A stretch of DNA of 64,000 bases from Ferrovibrio sp036381655 (GCF_036381655.1 NZ_DASVCJ010000020.1:29353-93352); one strand, 5' to 3'. Numbered from the stretch's first letter, positions 1 through 9,138 are shown. Notes: generated by a model from the letters alone, not told the origin. A program made the numbers and translations.

Positions 1-212
1 TTGGCTGGCAACCCTCACAGAGAGAATTACTTTGGAATGAAATCTAGCAAAACAGCCTAGGACGCCGGCTGGGGACGGACAAGGGACTAGCCGCGCCGCC
101 GAAGGGCGAGGGGAAATCCTGCCCATCCTTGGCAGGGCCGGCAGACGGCGGCGAGTTAAGACTCGGTAACGCAACTGAAAGACTTGGTAACGCACCGGCC
201 CGCCGTCTTCGG
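1..212. other. Left-edge non-coding stretch
   Basis: I see no supportable gene before the first pentapeptide-repeat gene ends. The stretch carries a short imperfect direct repeat, GACTCGGTAACGCA near 159 and GACTTGGTAACGCA near 180. It could be the 3' flank of the gene to its right or part of a feature cut by the window edge. Confidence 0.4.
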
Positions 213-1439
213 CTATTTCCGGCCGCTCGGGATGCCGACGCACTGGCGCAGTTCGGCGCCCTGCAGGTTGGCGCCGTCCATCACGGCAGTGGCGAAATCG
301 ATTCCTTCGAAGACGGCGCCGCGCAGATCGGCCCTAGCGAGATCCGCCTCCTCGAAACGAGGATAGACGACCTTGCCGGTCTTCTGGTTGCGCCCGTTAT
401 AGATGTCGACCCCGACCGCCCGCGCGCCGCGCCAGCGGCTTTCGGCCAGGCAGGTCTTCGTGAAATTGGTGCCGCTTAGATCGGCCAGATCGAAGGTGAC
501 CTTGCGCAGGTTGGCGCCGACGAAGCTGGCGAACATCATCTGCGCGTTGGAGAAGTCGGCGCCTTCCAGCGACGCGCCGTGCAGTTCGGCGCCGCGCAGA
601 TCGCAGCCCGCGAAATTGATGCCATCGAGCTTCTGCCCGCTGAGCACCGCGCGCTGGCCTTCCGCGCCGGCGGTCGCGATCCAGGTGCTGTGCTGCTTCA
701 GCACGGTTTCGATCTCCGGCGGCAGGCTGTCGCCCTTGCGATAGATCGCGCCCTGCAGCGAGACGCCGTCGAGATCAACCTGGCTGAGATCGACATTGCG
801 CAGATTGGCGCCGCGCAGATCGGTGCCCTGCAGGCGCGCGCCGGCGAGATTGGCGCCGATCAGGTTGGCGTCCTTCATCTTCGCCCCGGCCAGATTGGCG
901 CCGGAGAGATCGGCGCCGGCAAGGTTGACCGCGTACATGCTGGCATTGCTGAAGGAGGCGTTGACAGCGGAGGAGACCGCCATGCTGGCATTGTCGAGCT
1001 GCGCGTTCTTGAATTCGGCGCCGTCCAGCTTGGCGCCGTCGAGATTGGCGGCGACTTCCTTGCTGCCGCCCTGCTCGACCAGCATGAGCTGGCCCGGACG
1101 CAGATCCACCTGCGCCAGCGAGGCCTGGCGCAGGACGGCGCGGCCGAGATTGGCGCCGCGCAGATCGGCGCGGTCGAACACCACGCGCGTCAGATCGGCA
1201 TGCTGGAAGTCGGCGCAGAACAGATCGGCGCGGCGCAGCTGCGCGCCGGCCAGCGAGGCATGGCTGAACTCCGCACGCGGCAGGATGGCATCGTCCAGCT
1301 TGACGCCGTCGAGCTTCAGCTTGCCGTAATGGCCGCCGGCATTCTGCAGTCGGCTGCCGCCCGGCCGACCGGCCAGGAAGGCGGCATGGCGGGAGAGAAC
1401 GATCTGCACCTCATGCGGCGGTATCATGTGATCGGACAT
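213..1439 (-). CDS. Pentapeptide-repeat protein A
   Basis: The 408-residue product is built almost wholly of A(D/N)LxG-type pentapeptides, which in this family fold into a right-handed quadrilateral beta-helix. It forms two solenoids, roughly residues 35-225 and 260-400. Each follows a helical cap of the form SRHAAFLAGRPGGSR or QHSTWIATAGAEGQR, so the protein is an internal duplication. There is no signal peptide or membrane segment, so it is probably cytosolic. The gene downstream of its paralogue is read in the same direction, and the pair is a tandem duplication. Family members include DNA-gyrase mimics and type VI-associated proteins, but nothing here fixes a partner. The function is unknown. 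Confidence 0.9.
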   Translation of the reverse strand: MSDHMIPPHEVQIVLSRHAAFLAGRPGGSRLQNAGGHYGKLKLDGVKLDDAILPRAEFSHASLAGAQLRRADLFCADFQHADLTRVVFDRADLRGANLGRAVLRQASLAQVDLRPGQLMLVEQGGSKEVAANLDGAKLDGAEFKNAQLDNASMAVSSAVNASFSNASMYAVNLAGADLSGANLAGAKMKDANLIGANLAGARLQGTDLRGANLRNVDLSQVDLDGVSLQGAIYRKGDSLPPEIETVLKQHSTWIATAGAEGQRAVLSGQKLDGINFAGCDLRGAELHGASLEGADFSNAQMMFASFVGANLRKVTFDLADLSGTNFTKTCLAESRWRGARAVGVDIYNGRNQKTGKVVYPRFEEADLARADLRGAVFEGIDFATAVMDGANLQGAELRQCVGIPSGRK

Positions 1440-1578
1440 CGTGTGCGTCCAAAGCCGCTATTGTCGTTCAACTGAGGATGGTGAGAGAACGCTAGTTATC
1501 GCAACATGTTAATGCAACCAGAAAATGCCGGTTGCCAGAATTGATAAGATTCGCAATTAGTTATGGAGTTACCGGCGT

Positions 1579-2814
1579 TTAGCCGCGGCGGCCGCGCAGC
1601 CCGGTGCACTGGCGCAGGTCGGCGCCAGCGAAATTCACCTTCTCGAAAACCACCCCGGCGAAATCGACGCCCTCCACGGTGGCGCCGCGCAGATCCGCGC
1701 CGGTCAGGTCGGCATTGTCGAAGCGCGGGAAGATCACCTTGCCGGTCTTCTGGTTCAGGGCATTGAAGATTTCGACGCCGACAAGCTGCGCGCCGCGCAG
1801 GGCCGCGCCGGCCAGCAGCGCGCCGGAAAAATTCGCGCCGCCCAGGCTGGCCTGATCGAAATTCGCCCGCCGCAGATCGGCGCCGATGAAGCTGGTGAAC
1901 AGCAACTGGCTCTTGGTGAAGAAGGCGCCGGCCAGATTGGTCTCGTGGAAAACCGCCGCGCGCAGATCGCAACTGGAGAAATCCATGCCCGGCAGCTTCA
2001 TCTTGCTGAAGACGGCGCGCTCGCCCTCCAGGCCGTTCGAGGCGATCCACTTGCCATGCGCGGCCAGCATCGCTTCGATCTCCGGCGGCAGTTTCGCCTG
2101 GCCTTCGCGGTAGATCGCGCCCTGCAGATTGGCGCCGCTCAGATCGACGCCGCTCAGATCGACGCTGCGCAGATTGGCGCCGCGCAGATCGCAGCCGGCC
2201 AGCTTGGCGCCGTCCAGATTGGCGCCGACGAAGCTGGTCTCCTTCATGCGGGCGCCGGAGAAATCCGCCCCCGAAAGATCGGCGCCGGTCAGGTTGACGG
2301 CGAACAGCGAGGCGCCGACGAAGGTGGCGCCGACCGCGCTGGAATTGCTCATATTGGCATGATCGAGATGGGCATGGCCGAGATTGGCCTCCTGCAGATT
2401 GGCGCCCGACAGGTTGACCGGCACGTCCTCGCGGTTTTCGTCGCCCTCCTTCTCATGGCGCACGATCTGGCCGGGCCGCAGATCGGCCTGGCGGAACGAG
2501 GTCTGCTTGAGCTTTGCCATCAGGAAATTGGCGCCGCGCAGATCGGCCCGGTCGAACATCGTATTGGACAGGTCGGCGCGGCTGAAATCGACGCCGAACA
2601 GATCGGCCCGCAGGAACTGCGCGCCCTTCAGCGACGAGCCGGCGAAACTGCAGCCCGGCAGGATGGCATCGTCGAGTACCACGGCATCCAGCTTGAGATC
2701 GGCAAAATCCTCGCCGCGGCGCTGCAGGCGCACGCCGCCGGGTCGGCTGTTGAGATAGGCTTGATGACGCGACAAGGCCCAGACGACGGGCTCGGGCGGC
2801 AAACGCACGGACAT
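1579..2814 (-). CDS. Pentapeptide-repeat protein B (paralogue of A)
   Basis: This 411-residue product has the same plan as its neighbour: an N-terminal cap (SRHQAYLNSRPGGVR), a first pentapeptide solenoid, a second cap (AAHGKWIASNGLEGER) near residue 240, and a second solenoid ending RQCTGLRGRRG. The start MSVRLPPEPVV is chosen because it aligns with the start of protein A; a longer frame reaches 2889 but its extra residues have no counterpart. The paralogues align along their whole length with clear divergence, so the duplication is old. The cytosolic location is inferred from the absence of a signal peptide. No enzymatic motif is visible. Confidence 0.9.
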   Translation of the reverse strand: MSVRLPPEPVVWALSRHQAYLNSRPGGVRLQRRGEDFADLKLDAVVLDDAILPGCSFAGSSLKGAQFLRADLFGVDFSRADLSNTMFDRADLRGANFLMAKLKQTSFRQADLRPGQIVRHEKEGDENREDVPVNLSGANLQEANLGHAHLDHANMSNSSAVGATFVGASLFAVNLTGADLSGADFSGARMKETSFVGANLDGAKLAGCDLRGANLRSVDLSGVDLSGANLQGAIYREGQAKLPPEIEAMLAAHGKWIASNGLEGERAVFSKMKLPGMDFSSCDLRAAVFHETNLAGAFFTKSQLLFTSFIGADLRRANFDQASLGGANFSGALLAGAALRGAQLVGVEIFNALNQKTGKVIFPRFDNADLTGADLRGATVEGVDFAGVVFEKVNFAGADLRQCTGLRGRRG

Positions 2815-2981
2815 GGAATTCTGCTTTTGGTCGGTCGTGAATCTTTCGTTGCCACCGGCAGTGTAAAGAAAGCGGCTCTGCGCCGCCATGCTTTTGTCGG
2901 ACAGGAGCCGCTCTTATTCACGCTTCCCTTGCCGCGGCGGCGCCGCTAGTGTGCAGGCAAAGACGGGGGAGATTCGGTTCA

Positions 2982-3455
2982 ATGGCCGCTGACAAAGCCG
3001 CGAGTGCCAAAAAGACGATCGTGAAAGCATCCAGGAGCAAGACGTCCGGCAAAACGACGCCGGGCAAGAAGACCAAGGCCGCGGCGGACACCGCCAACCG
3101 CCGCCGCTTTCAGCGCCGCGATACCAGGATCATCGCGCGGCTGGAGCATGGCGCGACCGAGACCCCCGGCGCGGTGACCAACCTGTCGCTGCAGGGCTGC
3201 CTGTTCACCCCGCGCGTCGACCTTGCCGCCGGAACGCGCATCAGGCTGTGGCTGGCGAACGAGACGAAGCCGGTCGCCGCCACGGTGAAAGCCGTCAGCG
3301 CCCGGGGCGTGCATTGCCTGCTGCATGCCGGCGGCGCCACGCTCAGCCGCCTGTCGGCCGATCTCGACGACATGGCCCTGCTGATGCTGAGCGCCGGGCG
3401 GCCGCGCTCCAATCACCTGCCCGGGAAGCCGGCCGCGAAGAAGCGCAAGGCCTGA
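2982..3455 (+). CDS. PilZ-domain protein
   Basis: This 157-residue protein starts with about 45 Lys/Thr/Ala-rich residues and continues into a PilZ domain, a cyclic-di-GMP receptor fold. The arginine motif is seen in NRRRFQRRDTR and the second motif in NLSLQG (consensus D/NxSxxG). The basic tail could bind nucleic acid or be disordered. The ATG at 2982 is preceded by GGGGGAGA. It is divergent from the pentapeptide genes and convergent with the secreted nucleosidase-like gene. A c-di-GMP-dependent role in motility or exopolysaccharide is typical of the family but is not shown here. Confidence 0.85.
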   Translation: MAADKAASAKKTIVKASRSKTSGKTTPGKKTKAAADTANRRRFQRRDTRIIARLEHGATETPGAVTNLSLQGCLFTPRVDLAAGTRIRLWLANETKPVAATVKAVSARGVHCLLHAGGATLSRLSADLDDMALLMLSAGRPRSNHLPGKPAAKKRKA

Positions 3456-3471
3456 CGCCGCAAACGGCGCG

Positions 3472-3500
3472 AAAAAAGGCCGCCGGGAGAACCCGGCGGC
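3472..3500 (-). terminator. Rho-independent terminator of the secretion operon
   Basis: A perfect 9-bp stem, GCCGCCGGG-AGAA-CCCGGCGGC (3479-3500), lies between two convergent genes. Read on the minus strand the stem is followed by CTTTTTT, so it mainly ends the nucleosidase-like gene. It may also act weakly on the PilZ transcript. Confidence 0.8.
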
Positions 3501-3526
3501 TTGCCGTGCATGCGGCGATCGTCCGG

Positions 3527-5197
3527 TCAGGCGAGCAGCACGTCGAAATGCAGATGCCCGCTGTCGCTGCTGCCATCCTTGTCGGCGATCGCATAGGCCA
3601 CCGAATCATGGCCGGTGAAGCCGGGCTTCGGCGTGTAGATGCCGGCGCCCTTCGCCGCATCCCAGGCGACCTTGCCGCCCTCTGCGGTGACGCTGTCCAT
3701 GCCGGTGATGTGCAGGCCGCCATCGGCGCCCTTGTCGTTCATCAGCAGATACTTGCCGGCGAAGTAATCCTTCGTGCCGGCCTTGATCCGGTGATAATCG
3801 TCGCCGACCGAGACCGGGTTGCCGCTGCCGCCAGTGGCCGGCGGGGCGGCACCGGCCGCGTCCGAGCCCGAACCGGAGCCTGAACCGCCGGTGCCGGTGC
3901 CGGTGCCCGTTCCCGTGCCAGAGCTGGTGCCGCTGCCGACCTGCACATGGATCGTCGCCGTATCGCTGCTGCCATCGGCATCCTTCAGCGTGTAATCGAA
4001 GGAATCCTTGCCCTGCCAGCCTTTCGGCGGGATGTAGCGCACCGTGCCGTTGCTGGCATCCCAGGTGATGGTCGCGCCGGCATCGCTGTGGGTTTCGACA
4101 TGACTGACATGCAGGCCGCCATCGGCGCCCTTGTCGTTCCAGGTGAGATACTTGGTGTTGAACCAGAGCGACTTGTCGGGATCGATCTTGTAATTGTCGT
4201 CATAGGCGAGGACCGGATTGCCGCTGCCGCCCGAGGCCGGCGGAGCCGAGCCGGCATTCGTACCGCCTGACGTGCCACCCGACGTTCCGCCCGATGTGCC
4301 GCCGGCAGGATTGGCGGCCTTGGCGTGATCGAGGTGCATGGCGAAATCGTGGTAGATCTCGCTCTGGTGCTTCTGCACGGTTTCCGAGCCGTAAAAGCTG
4401 CCATTCATCAGGCTGGGCGCCTTGTTGTCGGACCAGTAATGGTCGCCGTGGCCGGTCTTCACATAGGCGCCGCCCCAGCTATCGGCGGCCGGATTGTTGT
4501 TGTCGGCATTGTCGATGAGATAGAGCAGCGAGGGCGTATCGCCCATCTTCAGGCCCCAGGGGCGCGCGTGGTAGAAATACTCGCCCAGCGCGCCATGGCC
4601 CTGCGCGTCGCTCATGCGCCAGCTATTGTTGCCGGCGCCGCCGTCATCGACATACATGCCGCGCATCGTGGTGTTGCTCTCGATCCACCACAGATCCTTG
4701 AAGGTGTTGTAGATGTAGTCGCGGGCGGCGGTATCCTGCTGGGTATTCCAGGCCCCCAGGCTGTAAAGCCTGATCTTGCCGGCGATGGACGGATCGTCAT
4801 GCAGCGCCTGGGCGACATCGGTCAGCGCGCCCCAGGCGAGCACCCAGAGCGGCTCGGCCGAGGCCTTCGCGGCGGCGACGATCTGCTTGGAGCCTTCGGT
4901 TGCCGTCGAATAGCCCTGCGCGGGCGCGACATGAACATTGCCCTGCTTGGTGATCGAGCGCAGGTAATCCGGCGTCGCATAATCGGCCGACCAGGTCTTC
5001 AGCTTGCCGTAATCCTGCGCATAGGCGTCGATCACCTTGCGGATATCCGCCGTGCTGCCGGAATGGCCGGTCGGCGTGGAGACCAGGCCGACCAGGTTGA
5101 CCTTGTCGCCATAGAGCAGGGCATGAACCATCGACTGGGCATCGTCGGGATCCGAGCCGCCGATATCGGTGGAGATGAGTACGCGTGGCTTGGCCAT
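3527..5197 (-). CDS. DUF1593 nucleoside-hydrolase-like protein, type I secretion cargo candidate
   Basis: The 556-residue protein has an N-terminal DUF1593 domain (about residues 1-300) related to nucleoside hydrolases. Its TDIGGSDPDDAQ stretch at residues 10-21 resembles their Asp-rich metal site. Two homologous cadherin-like repeats follow (about 325-425 and 460-556), each carrying NDKGADGGLH and a DxDGSSD element. Glycine-rich linkers join them (GTSGGTSGGT and GTGTGTGTG). There is no N-terminal signal peptide, and the chain ends in a short hydrophobic tail, DVLLA. It is the last gene of an operon with a type I exporter and adaptor, so it is probably exported through that channel. No RTX nonapeptides are seen. 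The substrate is unknown. Confidence 0.85.
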   Translation of the reverse strand: MAKPRVLISTDIGGSDPDDAQSMVHALLYGDKVNLVGLVSTPTGHSGSTADIRKVIDAYAQDYGKLKTWSADYATPDYLRSITKQGNVHVAPAQGYSTATEGSKQIVAAAKASAEPLWVLAWGALTDVAQALHDDPSIAGKIRLYSLGAWNTQQDTAARDYIYNTFKDLWWIESNTTMRGMYVDDGGAGNNSWRMSDAQGHGALGEYFYHARPWGLKMGDTPSLLYLIDNADNNNPAADSWGGAYVKTGHGDHYWSDNKAPSLMNGSFYGSETVQKHQSEIYHDFAMHLDHAKAANPAGGTSGGTSGGTSGGTNAGSAPPASGGSGNPVLAYDDNYKIDPDKSLWFNTKYLTWNDKGADGGLHVSHVETHSDAGATITWDASNGTVRYIPPKGWQGKDSFDYTLKDADGSSDTATIHVQVGSGTSSGTGTGTGTGTGGSGSGSGSDAAGAAPPATGGSGNPVSVGDDYHRIKAGTKDYFAGKYLLMNDKGADGGLHITGMDSVTAEGGKVAWDAAKGAGIYTPKPGFTGHDSVAYAIADKDGSSDSGHLHFDVLLA

Positions 5198-5271
5198 GAG
5201 GGGTCCTTTTTACGCTAGGGATATTGCAAACCGGGTAATGTGCGTAAGGTGCGTGATTTCCGATCTGCGCC

Positions 5272-6594
5272 TCAGCTTTCGTTCATGCTCTGCCGCAGCG
5301 AGTCGATGAGGGGCTGGGTCAGATAGCCGAGCGCGGTGCGCGTGCCGGCCATGACCATGACCTCGGCGGGCATGCCCGGCGTGAGTTCGATATCGGGCGC
5401 CAGCCGGGCGAGCTGCGCGCGGTCGACCTCGACGCGGACCAGGTAATAAGGCTTGCTGCTGTTGGGCTCGACGATGCGGTCGGCCGAGACGCTGCGCACC
5501 CGGCCCTCGATGCGCGGCTGGTTGCGCAGCTTGTAGGCCGAGAGCACCACGCGGGCCGGCAGGCCTTCATGCACGATGTCGATGTCGTTCGGCGCGATAT
5601 GCGCCTCGATCAGCAATTCGTCGTCGCGCGGCACGATGTCGAGGATCGGCTGGCCGGCGCCGACGATGCCGCCGATGGTGCGCGCCTTCATCTGCACGAC
5701 GGTGCCGGCGACCGGCGCGATGACCACGGTCCGGCGCAGCACGTCCTCGGCCGCCGCCAGCTTGTCGCGCGCCGCGGCGATCTGCCCGGTGACATCGGCC
5801 AGTTGCGTGCTGATCTCCTCCTGGCGCTGCGATTCCATCGTGCTGATCTGCACATCGGTTTCGGCGATGGTCTGCAGCGCGCGGGCGATGGCGGCCTCGT
5901 TGGCGCCGCGCGCGCCGACGATCTCGGCCTGGGCGCGCTGCAGCGCCAGCAGCCGCGGGCGGCGCTCCAGCCCCTTTTCCAGCAGCGTGTTGACGCCCTT
6001 CACTTCCTCGGCGATCAGCGCGAGCTGCCGGGTCTGGCCGGCGATCTGCGCGCGCAGGCCGGCGATCTCGTCATCGACCTGGGCGCTGCGTTGCTGCAGC
6101 AGGGTGCGGCGCTGCTCCAGCGCGGCGCGGCGCTGCTGCATCAATTCGCGTTGCGCCGTCAGCAGCGCGGCGACCTCCGGCTCGGCGGCATGGCCGCGCA
6201 ACTGCTCGGCGATGCGCGGCTCGCCCTCGCCGGCGCGCTCGGCCAGCAGGCGGCCTTCCACCGCCAGCAATTGCCGCAGATCGCCCAGGGCGAGGTCGCG
6301 GGCGGCGCGGGCGGCCTTGTCGTCCAGCACGATCAGCGTGTCGCCGGCCTCGACATGGCTGCCATCCTGCACCAGCAGCTGCCTGACGATGCCGCCTTCG
6401 AGATGCTGCACGGTGCGGCGGTTGCCGTCCGGACTGACGACGCCCGGCCCGAGCGCGGCGGTGGCGAGCGGCGCCAGCGCCGACCAGGCGCCGAGGCCGC
6501 CGAAAAAGGCGAGGCAGACCAAGGCGCCGGCAATGAGCGGGCGGCGCAGGCTGGCTCGCAGGTCGGGCGCCCCGATCTCGCTGAGATGGGTCAT
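5272..6594 (-). CDS. HlyD/PrtE-type type I secretion adaptor
   Basis: This 440-residue periplasmic adaptor has one membrane segment near residues 20-43 and a lipoyl-like half (GPGVVSPDGNRRTVQHLEGG). A long Gln/Arg/Ala-rich coiled-coil hairpin covers about 90-280, and the second lipoyl half (APVAGTVVQMKART) precedes a beta-barrel region. The length matches the HlyD/PrtE/AprE family. It would bridge the inner-membrane ABC exporter and an outer-membrane TolC-like channel. It lies 22 bp after the exporter gene and 74 bp before the cargo gene. No TolC homologue is encoded in the window. Confidence 0.93.
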   Translation of the reverse strand: MTHLSEIGAPDLRASLRRPLIAGALVCLAFFGGLGAWSALAPLATAALGPGVVSPDGNRRTVQHLEGGIVRQLLVQDGSHVEAGDTLIVLDDKAARAARDLALGDLRQLLAVEGRLLAERAGEGEPRIAEQLRGHAAEPEVAALLTAQRELMQQRRAALEQRRTLLQQRSAQVDDEIAGLRAQIAGQTRQLALIAEEVKGVNTLLEKGLERRPRLLALQRAQAEIVGARGANEAAIARALQTIAETDVQISTMESQRQEEISTQLADVTGQIAAARDKLAAAEDVLRRTVVIAPVAGTVVQMKARTIGGIVGAGQPILDIVPRDDELLIEAHIAPNDIDIVHEGLPARVVLSAYKLRNQPRIEGRVRSVSADRIVEPNSSKPYYLVRVEVDRAQLARLAPDIELTPGMPAEVMVMAGTRTALGYLTQPLIDSLRQSMNES

Positions 6595-6616
6595 GAACGG
6601 ATCTCCTGTAAGAAAA

Positions 6617-8347
6617 TCAGACGGTGCGGATGGCGGCCTTGCGGGCGGCGGGCTGTCCGGTCACCAGCGGCCAGACCTCTTCGATCGGACCGAAGGCCTG
6701 CGCCATGCCGTCGCGCAGGAACAGCAGCATGTCGCTATGCTCGAGCATGCTGGGGCGGTGATTGACCATGATCACCGTGCAGCCCTGCTGCCGGGCGGCC
6801 TTGAGCGCGGCCAGCAAAGCCGCCTCGCCTTCGCCGTCCAGATGCGCGTTCGGCTCGTCCAGCACCAGCAGCTTCGGATTGCCATACAGCGCGCGGGCCA
6901 GGCCGATGCGCTGGCGCTGGCCGCCGGAGAGCTGGCTGGCGCTGGCATCGAGGCGCGTCTCGTAGCCCTGCGGCAGGCGCAGGATCATCTCGTGCACATG
7001 CGCCTGCCGCGCCGCCGCGACGATCAGCGCCGGGTCGATGCTGTCATTGCCATGCCCCATGCGGGCGATGTTCTCGGCGACGGTGCCGGCGAACAGGGTC
7101 ACCTCCTGCGGCAGATAGCCGAGATGCGGGCCGATTTCGGCGCGGTTCCAGGCGGCCAGATCGGCATGATCGAGCCGCACATGGCCGGCGCTGGGCGGCA
7201 GCGCGCCGATCAGCAGGCGGCAGAGCGTGCTCTTGCCGGCGGCGGACGGCCCGATGATGCCGAGCGACTGGCCCGGCCTGAGCGCGAAGGAGATGTTGCG
7301 CAGCACCGGCTTTTCCGCGCCCGCCGGCGCATAGGTCAGTCCTTCGACCGAAAGCGCGCCCTGCGGCTGCGGCAGCGGCATCGGCGGCGGCGCCTGCGGA
7401 TGGCGGTTGAGCAGAACGGCAAGACGCTGCCACGAGTGGCGCACGCCGACGAACTGCTTCCAGCTTCCGAGCAGCTGGTCGATCGGCGCCAGCGCCCGGC
7501 CCAGCAGGATGGAGGCGGCGATCATGCCGCCCGAGGTCAGCTCGCCGCGCACCGCCAGCCAGGCACCAAGGCCGAGGATGGCGGTCTGCACGAACATGCG
7601 CAGCGCCTTGGTCAGGCCATGCAGCCGCAATGTGCGGTCGGCGGCATTCTGCTGCGCCGTCAGCGCGCGATCCTGCGCGCCGCGCCAGCGGCTCAGCAAG
7701 GCCGGCAGCAGGCCGAGCGCGCGGACCAGTTCGCCGCTGCGCAGCGTGGCGTCGGCCAGCGCATAGGCGTTGACCTGATGCGCTTCGCCCTCATGCACCG
7801 CGCGGCGGGTGAGCCATTCGCCCGCCACCATCAGGGCCAGCAGCAAAAGGCCGGCGCCGAGCGCGAAGCCGCCCAGCCAGGGATGCATGATCCACAGCAC
7901 GGCAAGGAAGACCGGCGTCCAGGGCGCATCGAAGAGCGGCGCCATGGCCGGCCCGGTGAGAAAGCCGCGCACCTGTGCGAGATCGCGCAAGGGCTGCGTG
8001 CCGGTCGGCGTGCCGCTGGCGGCCGCATCGAGGCCGGCGGCGATCAGGCGTCCGGCCAGCGCGCGGTCGAGCCAGGCGCCGAGGCGCGACAGCAGATTGC
8101 TGCGCACCGTCTCCAGCGCGCCGAAGGCCATATAGGCCGCCGTCGCCATCACCGTGAGCCAGATGAGCGTATCAAGATTGGAACTGCTCAACACGCGGTC
8201 GTAGACCTGCATCATGTAGAGCGGCGAGGTCAGGACCAGCAGGTTGATCGCCAGACTGAAGCCCGCCACCGCGAGCAGGGCAAAGCGGAACGGGCCGGTC
8301 ATCAGGTGGAACAGCGATGCGGGTATTGCGGCTCGGGCAAAACTCAT
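6617..8347 (-). CDS. Type I secretion ABC exporter (PrtD/AprD type)
   Basis: The 576-residue half transporter has an N-terminal membrane domain (about 1-310) and a C-terminal nucleotide-binding domain. Walker A is GPSAAGKST near 366, the signature is LSGGQRQR, and Walker B is LLVLDEPNAHLD. It lacks the C39 peptidase domain, as in protease and S-layer exporters. It is the first gene of a three-gene operon with the adaptor and the DUF1593 cargo. A homodimer would power one-step export across both membranes. Confidence 0.93.
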   Translation of the reverse strand: MSFARAAIPASLFHLMTGPFRFALLAVAGFSLAINLLVLTSPLYMMQVYDRVLSSSNLDTLIWLTVMATAAYMAFGALETVRSNLLSRLGAWLDRALAGRLIAAGLDAAASGTPTGTQPLRDLAQVRGFLTGPAMAPLFDAPWTPVFLAVLWIMHPWLGGFALGAGLLLLALMVAGEWLTRRAVHEGEAHQVNAYALADATLRSGELVRALGLLPALLSRWRGAQDRALTAQQNAADRTLRLHGLTKALRMFVQTAILGLGAWLAVRGELTSGGMIAASILLGRALAPIDQLLGSWKQFVGVRHSWQRLAVLLNRHPQAPPPMPLPQPQGALSVEGLTYAPAGAEKPVLRNISFALRPGQSLGIIGPSAAGKSTLCRLLIGALPPSAGHVRLDHADLAAWNRAEIGPHLGYLPQEVTLFAGTVAENIARMGHGNDSIDPALIVAAARQAHVHEMILRLPQGYETRLDASASQLSGGQRQRIGLARALYGNPKLLVLDEPNAHLDGEGEAALLAALKAARQQGCTVIMVNHRPSMLEHSDMLLFLRDGMAQAFGPIEEVWPLVTGQPAARKAAIRTV

Positions 8348-8574
8348 CGGACGGTGTCTCCTTCAACGATGCGGCAGACACCATGTTCAGTTCCGGTTGT
8401 AAACCTGGGTGGGAGCGAGGGTTATCGGGTGGTAAGCAGCGCGCGCGAGCTTCTCACAGCGATGCCACATGCAGGCTTCCGCCATCACAGGATTCGCCCC
8501 CCGCCGATCACAGCAGCATCACAAGCCTTACCGCGATTTTAAGGCTTTGGCGAAAAACCGCCGCGCGGGGCGAA
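8348..8574. other. Intergenic region upstream of the secretion operon
   Basis: This non-coding gap contains the promoter of the exporter operon. It also holds an inverted repeat, AAGCCTTA (8523-8530) with TAAGGCTT (8540-8547), just past the stop of the NUDIX gene. The stem is plausible as a transcript end, but no clear T-run follows it on the minus strand. Confidence 0.4.
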
Positions 8575-9090
8575 TCAATCCGGCGCGCCGGCGCCGCGGG
8601 CGAGACAGGCCTCGAGCGCGTCGAGAAACGGGAGCTGGTTCTTGTGAATGCGCCGGCGCGCCGTCGCCAGGTCGAACCAGGCCGCCCGGTCGGCTTCGGG
8701 AAAATCGCGCATTTGCCCCGAGCGCGGCGGCCATTCCATGCTGAAGCTGTTGCTGCGCAGCCTGGCCGGATCGCAATCGCCTTCGATGGCCCAGGCCTGG
8801 ATGATTTTCTGCCCGTGCTTGTAACGGCCGAGAGCGATGGCCGCGCCGGAGGCCGCGACCTCGGCGGGCGCAAAGCCGGTTTCCTCGGCAAATTCGCGCT
8901 GCGCCGCAGCCAGGGCATCCTCGTCGGGGTCGATCTCGCCTTTCGGCATCGACCAGGCATGCGCGTCCTTGCCGGCCCAGAACGGCCCGCCGGGATGCAC
9001 CAGCAGAACCTCGATGCCGGCGCCGTGACGGCCGGTTTTGTCGCGGCGATACAGCAATAAGCCGGCGCTGTGCTTCATCATGACAGTCAA
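8575..9090 (-). CDS. NUDIX hydrolase
   Basis: The 171-residue protein carries a complete Nudix box, GEIDPDEDALAAAQREFAEETGF in outline G-x5-E-x7-REFxEExGF, at about residues 51-73. This loop binds the divalent metal and catalyses hydrolysis of nucleoside diphosphates linked to another group. The start may be either of the adjacent methionines MTVM/MMKH. The C-terminal part (MEWPPRSGQMRDFPEADRA) resembles a NUDIX subgroup common in proteobacteria. The gene diverges from the phasin-like gene, so the two share a 105-bp regulatory gap. Confidence 0.9.
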   Translation of the reverse strand: MTVMMKHSAGLLLYRRDKTGRHGAGIEVLLVHPGGPFWAGKDAHAWSMPKGEIDPDEDALAAAQREFAEETGFAPAEVAASGAAIALGRYKHGQKIIQAWAIEGDCDPARLRSNSFSMEWPPRSGQMRDFPEADRAAWFDLATARRRIHKNQLPFLDALEACLARGAGAPD

Positions 9091-9105
9091 ACGACGGTGC
9101 CAACC

Positions 9106-9138
9106 TTAATCCGGATCGCCAATTTTAATCTGGATCAA
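9106..9138 (+). promoter_or_regulatory. Tandem FNR/FixK-type boxes before the phasin-like gene
   Basis: TTAAT-ccgg-ATCGC (9106-9119) and TTAAT-ctgg-ATCAA (9125-9138) resemble the anaerobox TTGAY-N4-RTCAA. The second is nine of ten to TTGAT-N4-ATCAA. A GATAAT -10 element at 9160-9165 puts the start site near 9172, about 41 bp from the centre of the second box. That is the class-II activator spacing for FNR/FixK proteins. Confidence 0.55.

Noticed and set aside
213..2814. Short-period DNA repeats that could be taken for a CRISPR array
   Set aside because: The 15-base periodicity is the pentapeptide code; there are no equal repeats with unique spacers and no cas genes.
579..2949. Long plus-strand reading frames opposite the pentapeptide-repeat genes
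   Set aside because: They mirror the A(D/N)LxG repeats of the minus strand and have no ribosome sites; GC-rich codon use keeps them open.
5576..8542. A frame of almost 1000 codons opposite the secretion adaptor and exporter genes
   Set aside because: The opposite strand encodes two clear conserved proteins; this frame is Ser/Arg/Ala-rich with no domain.
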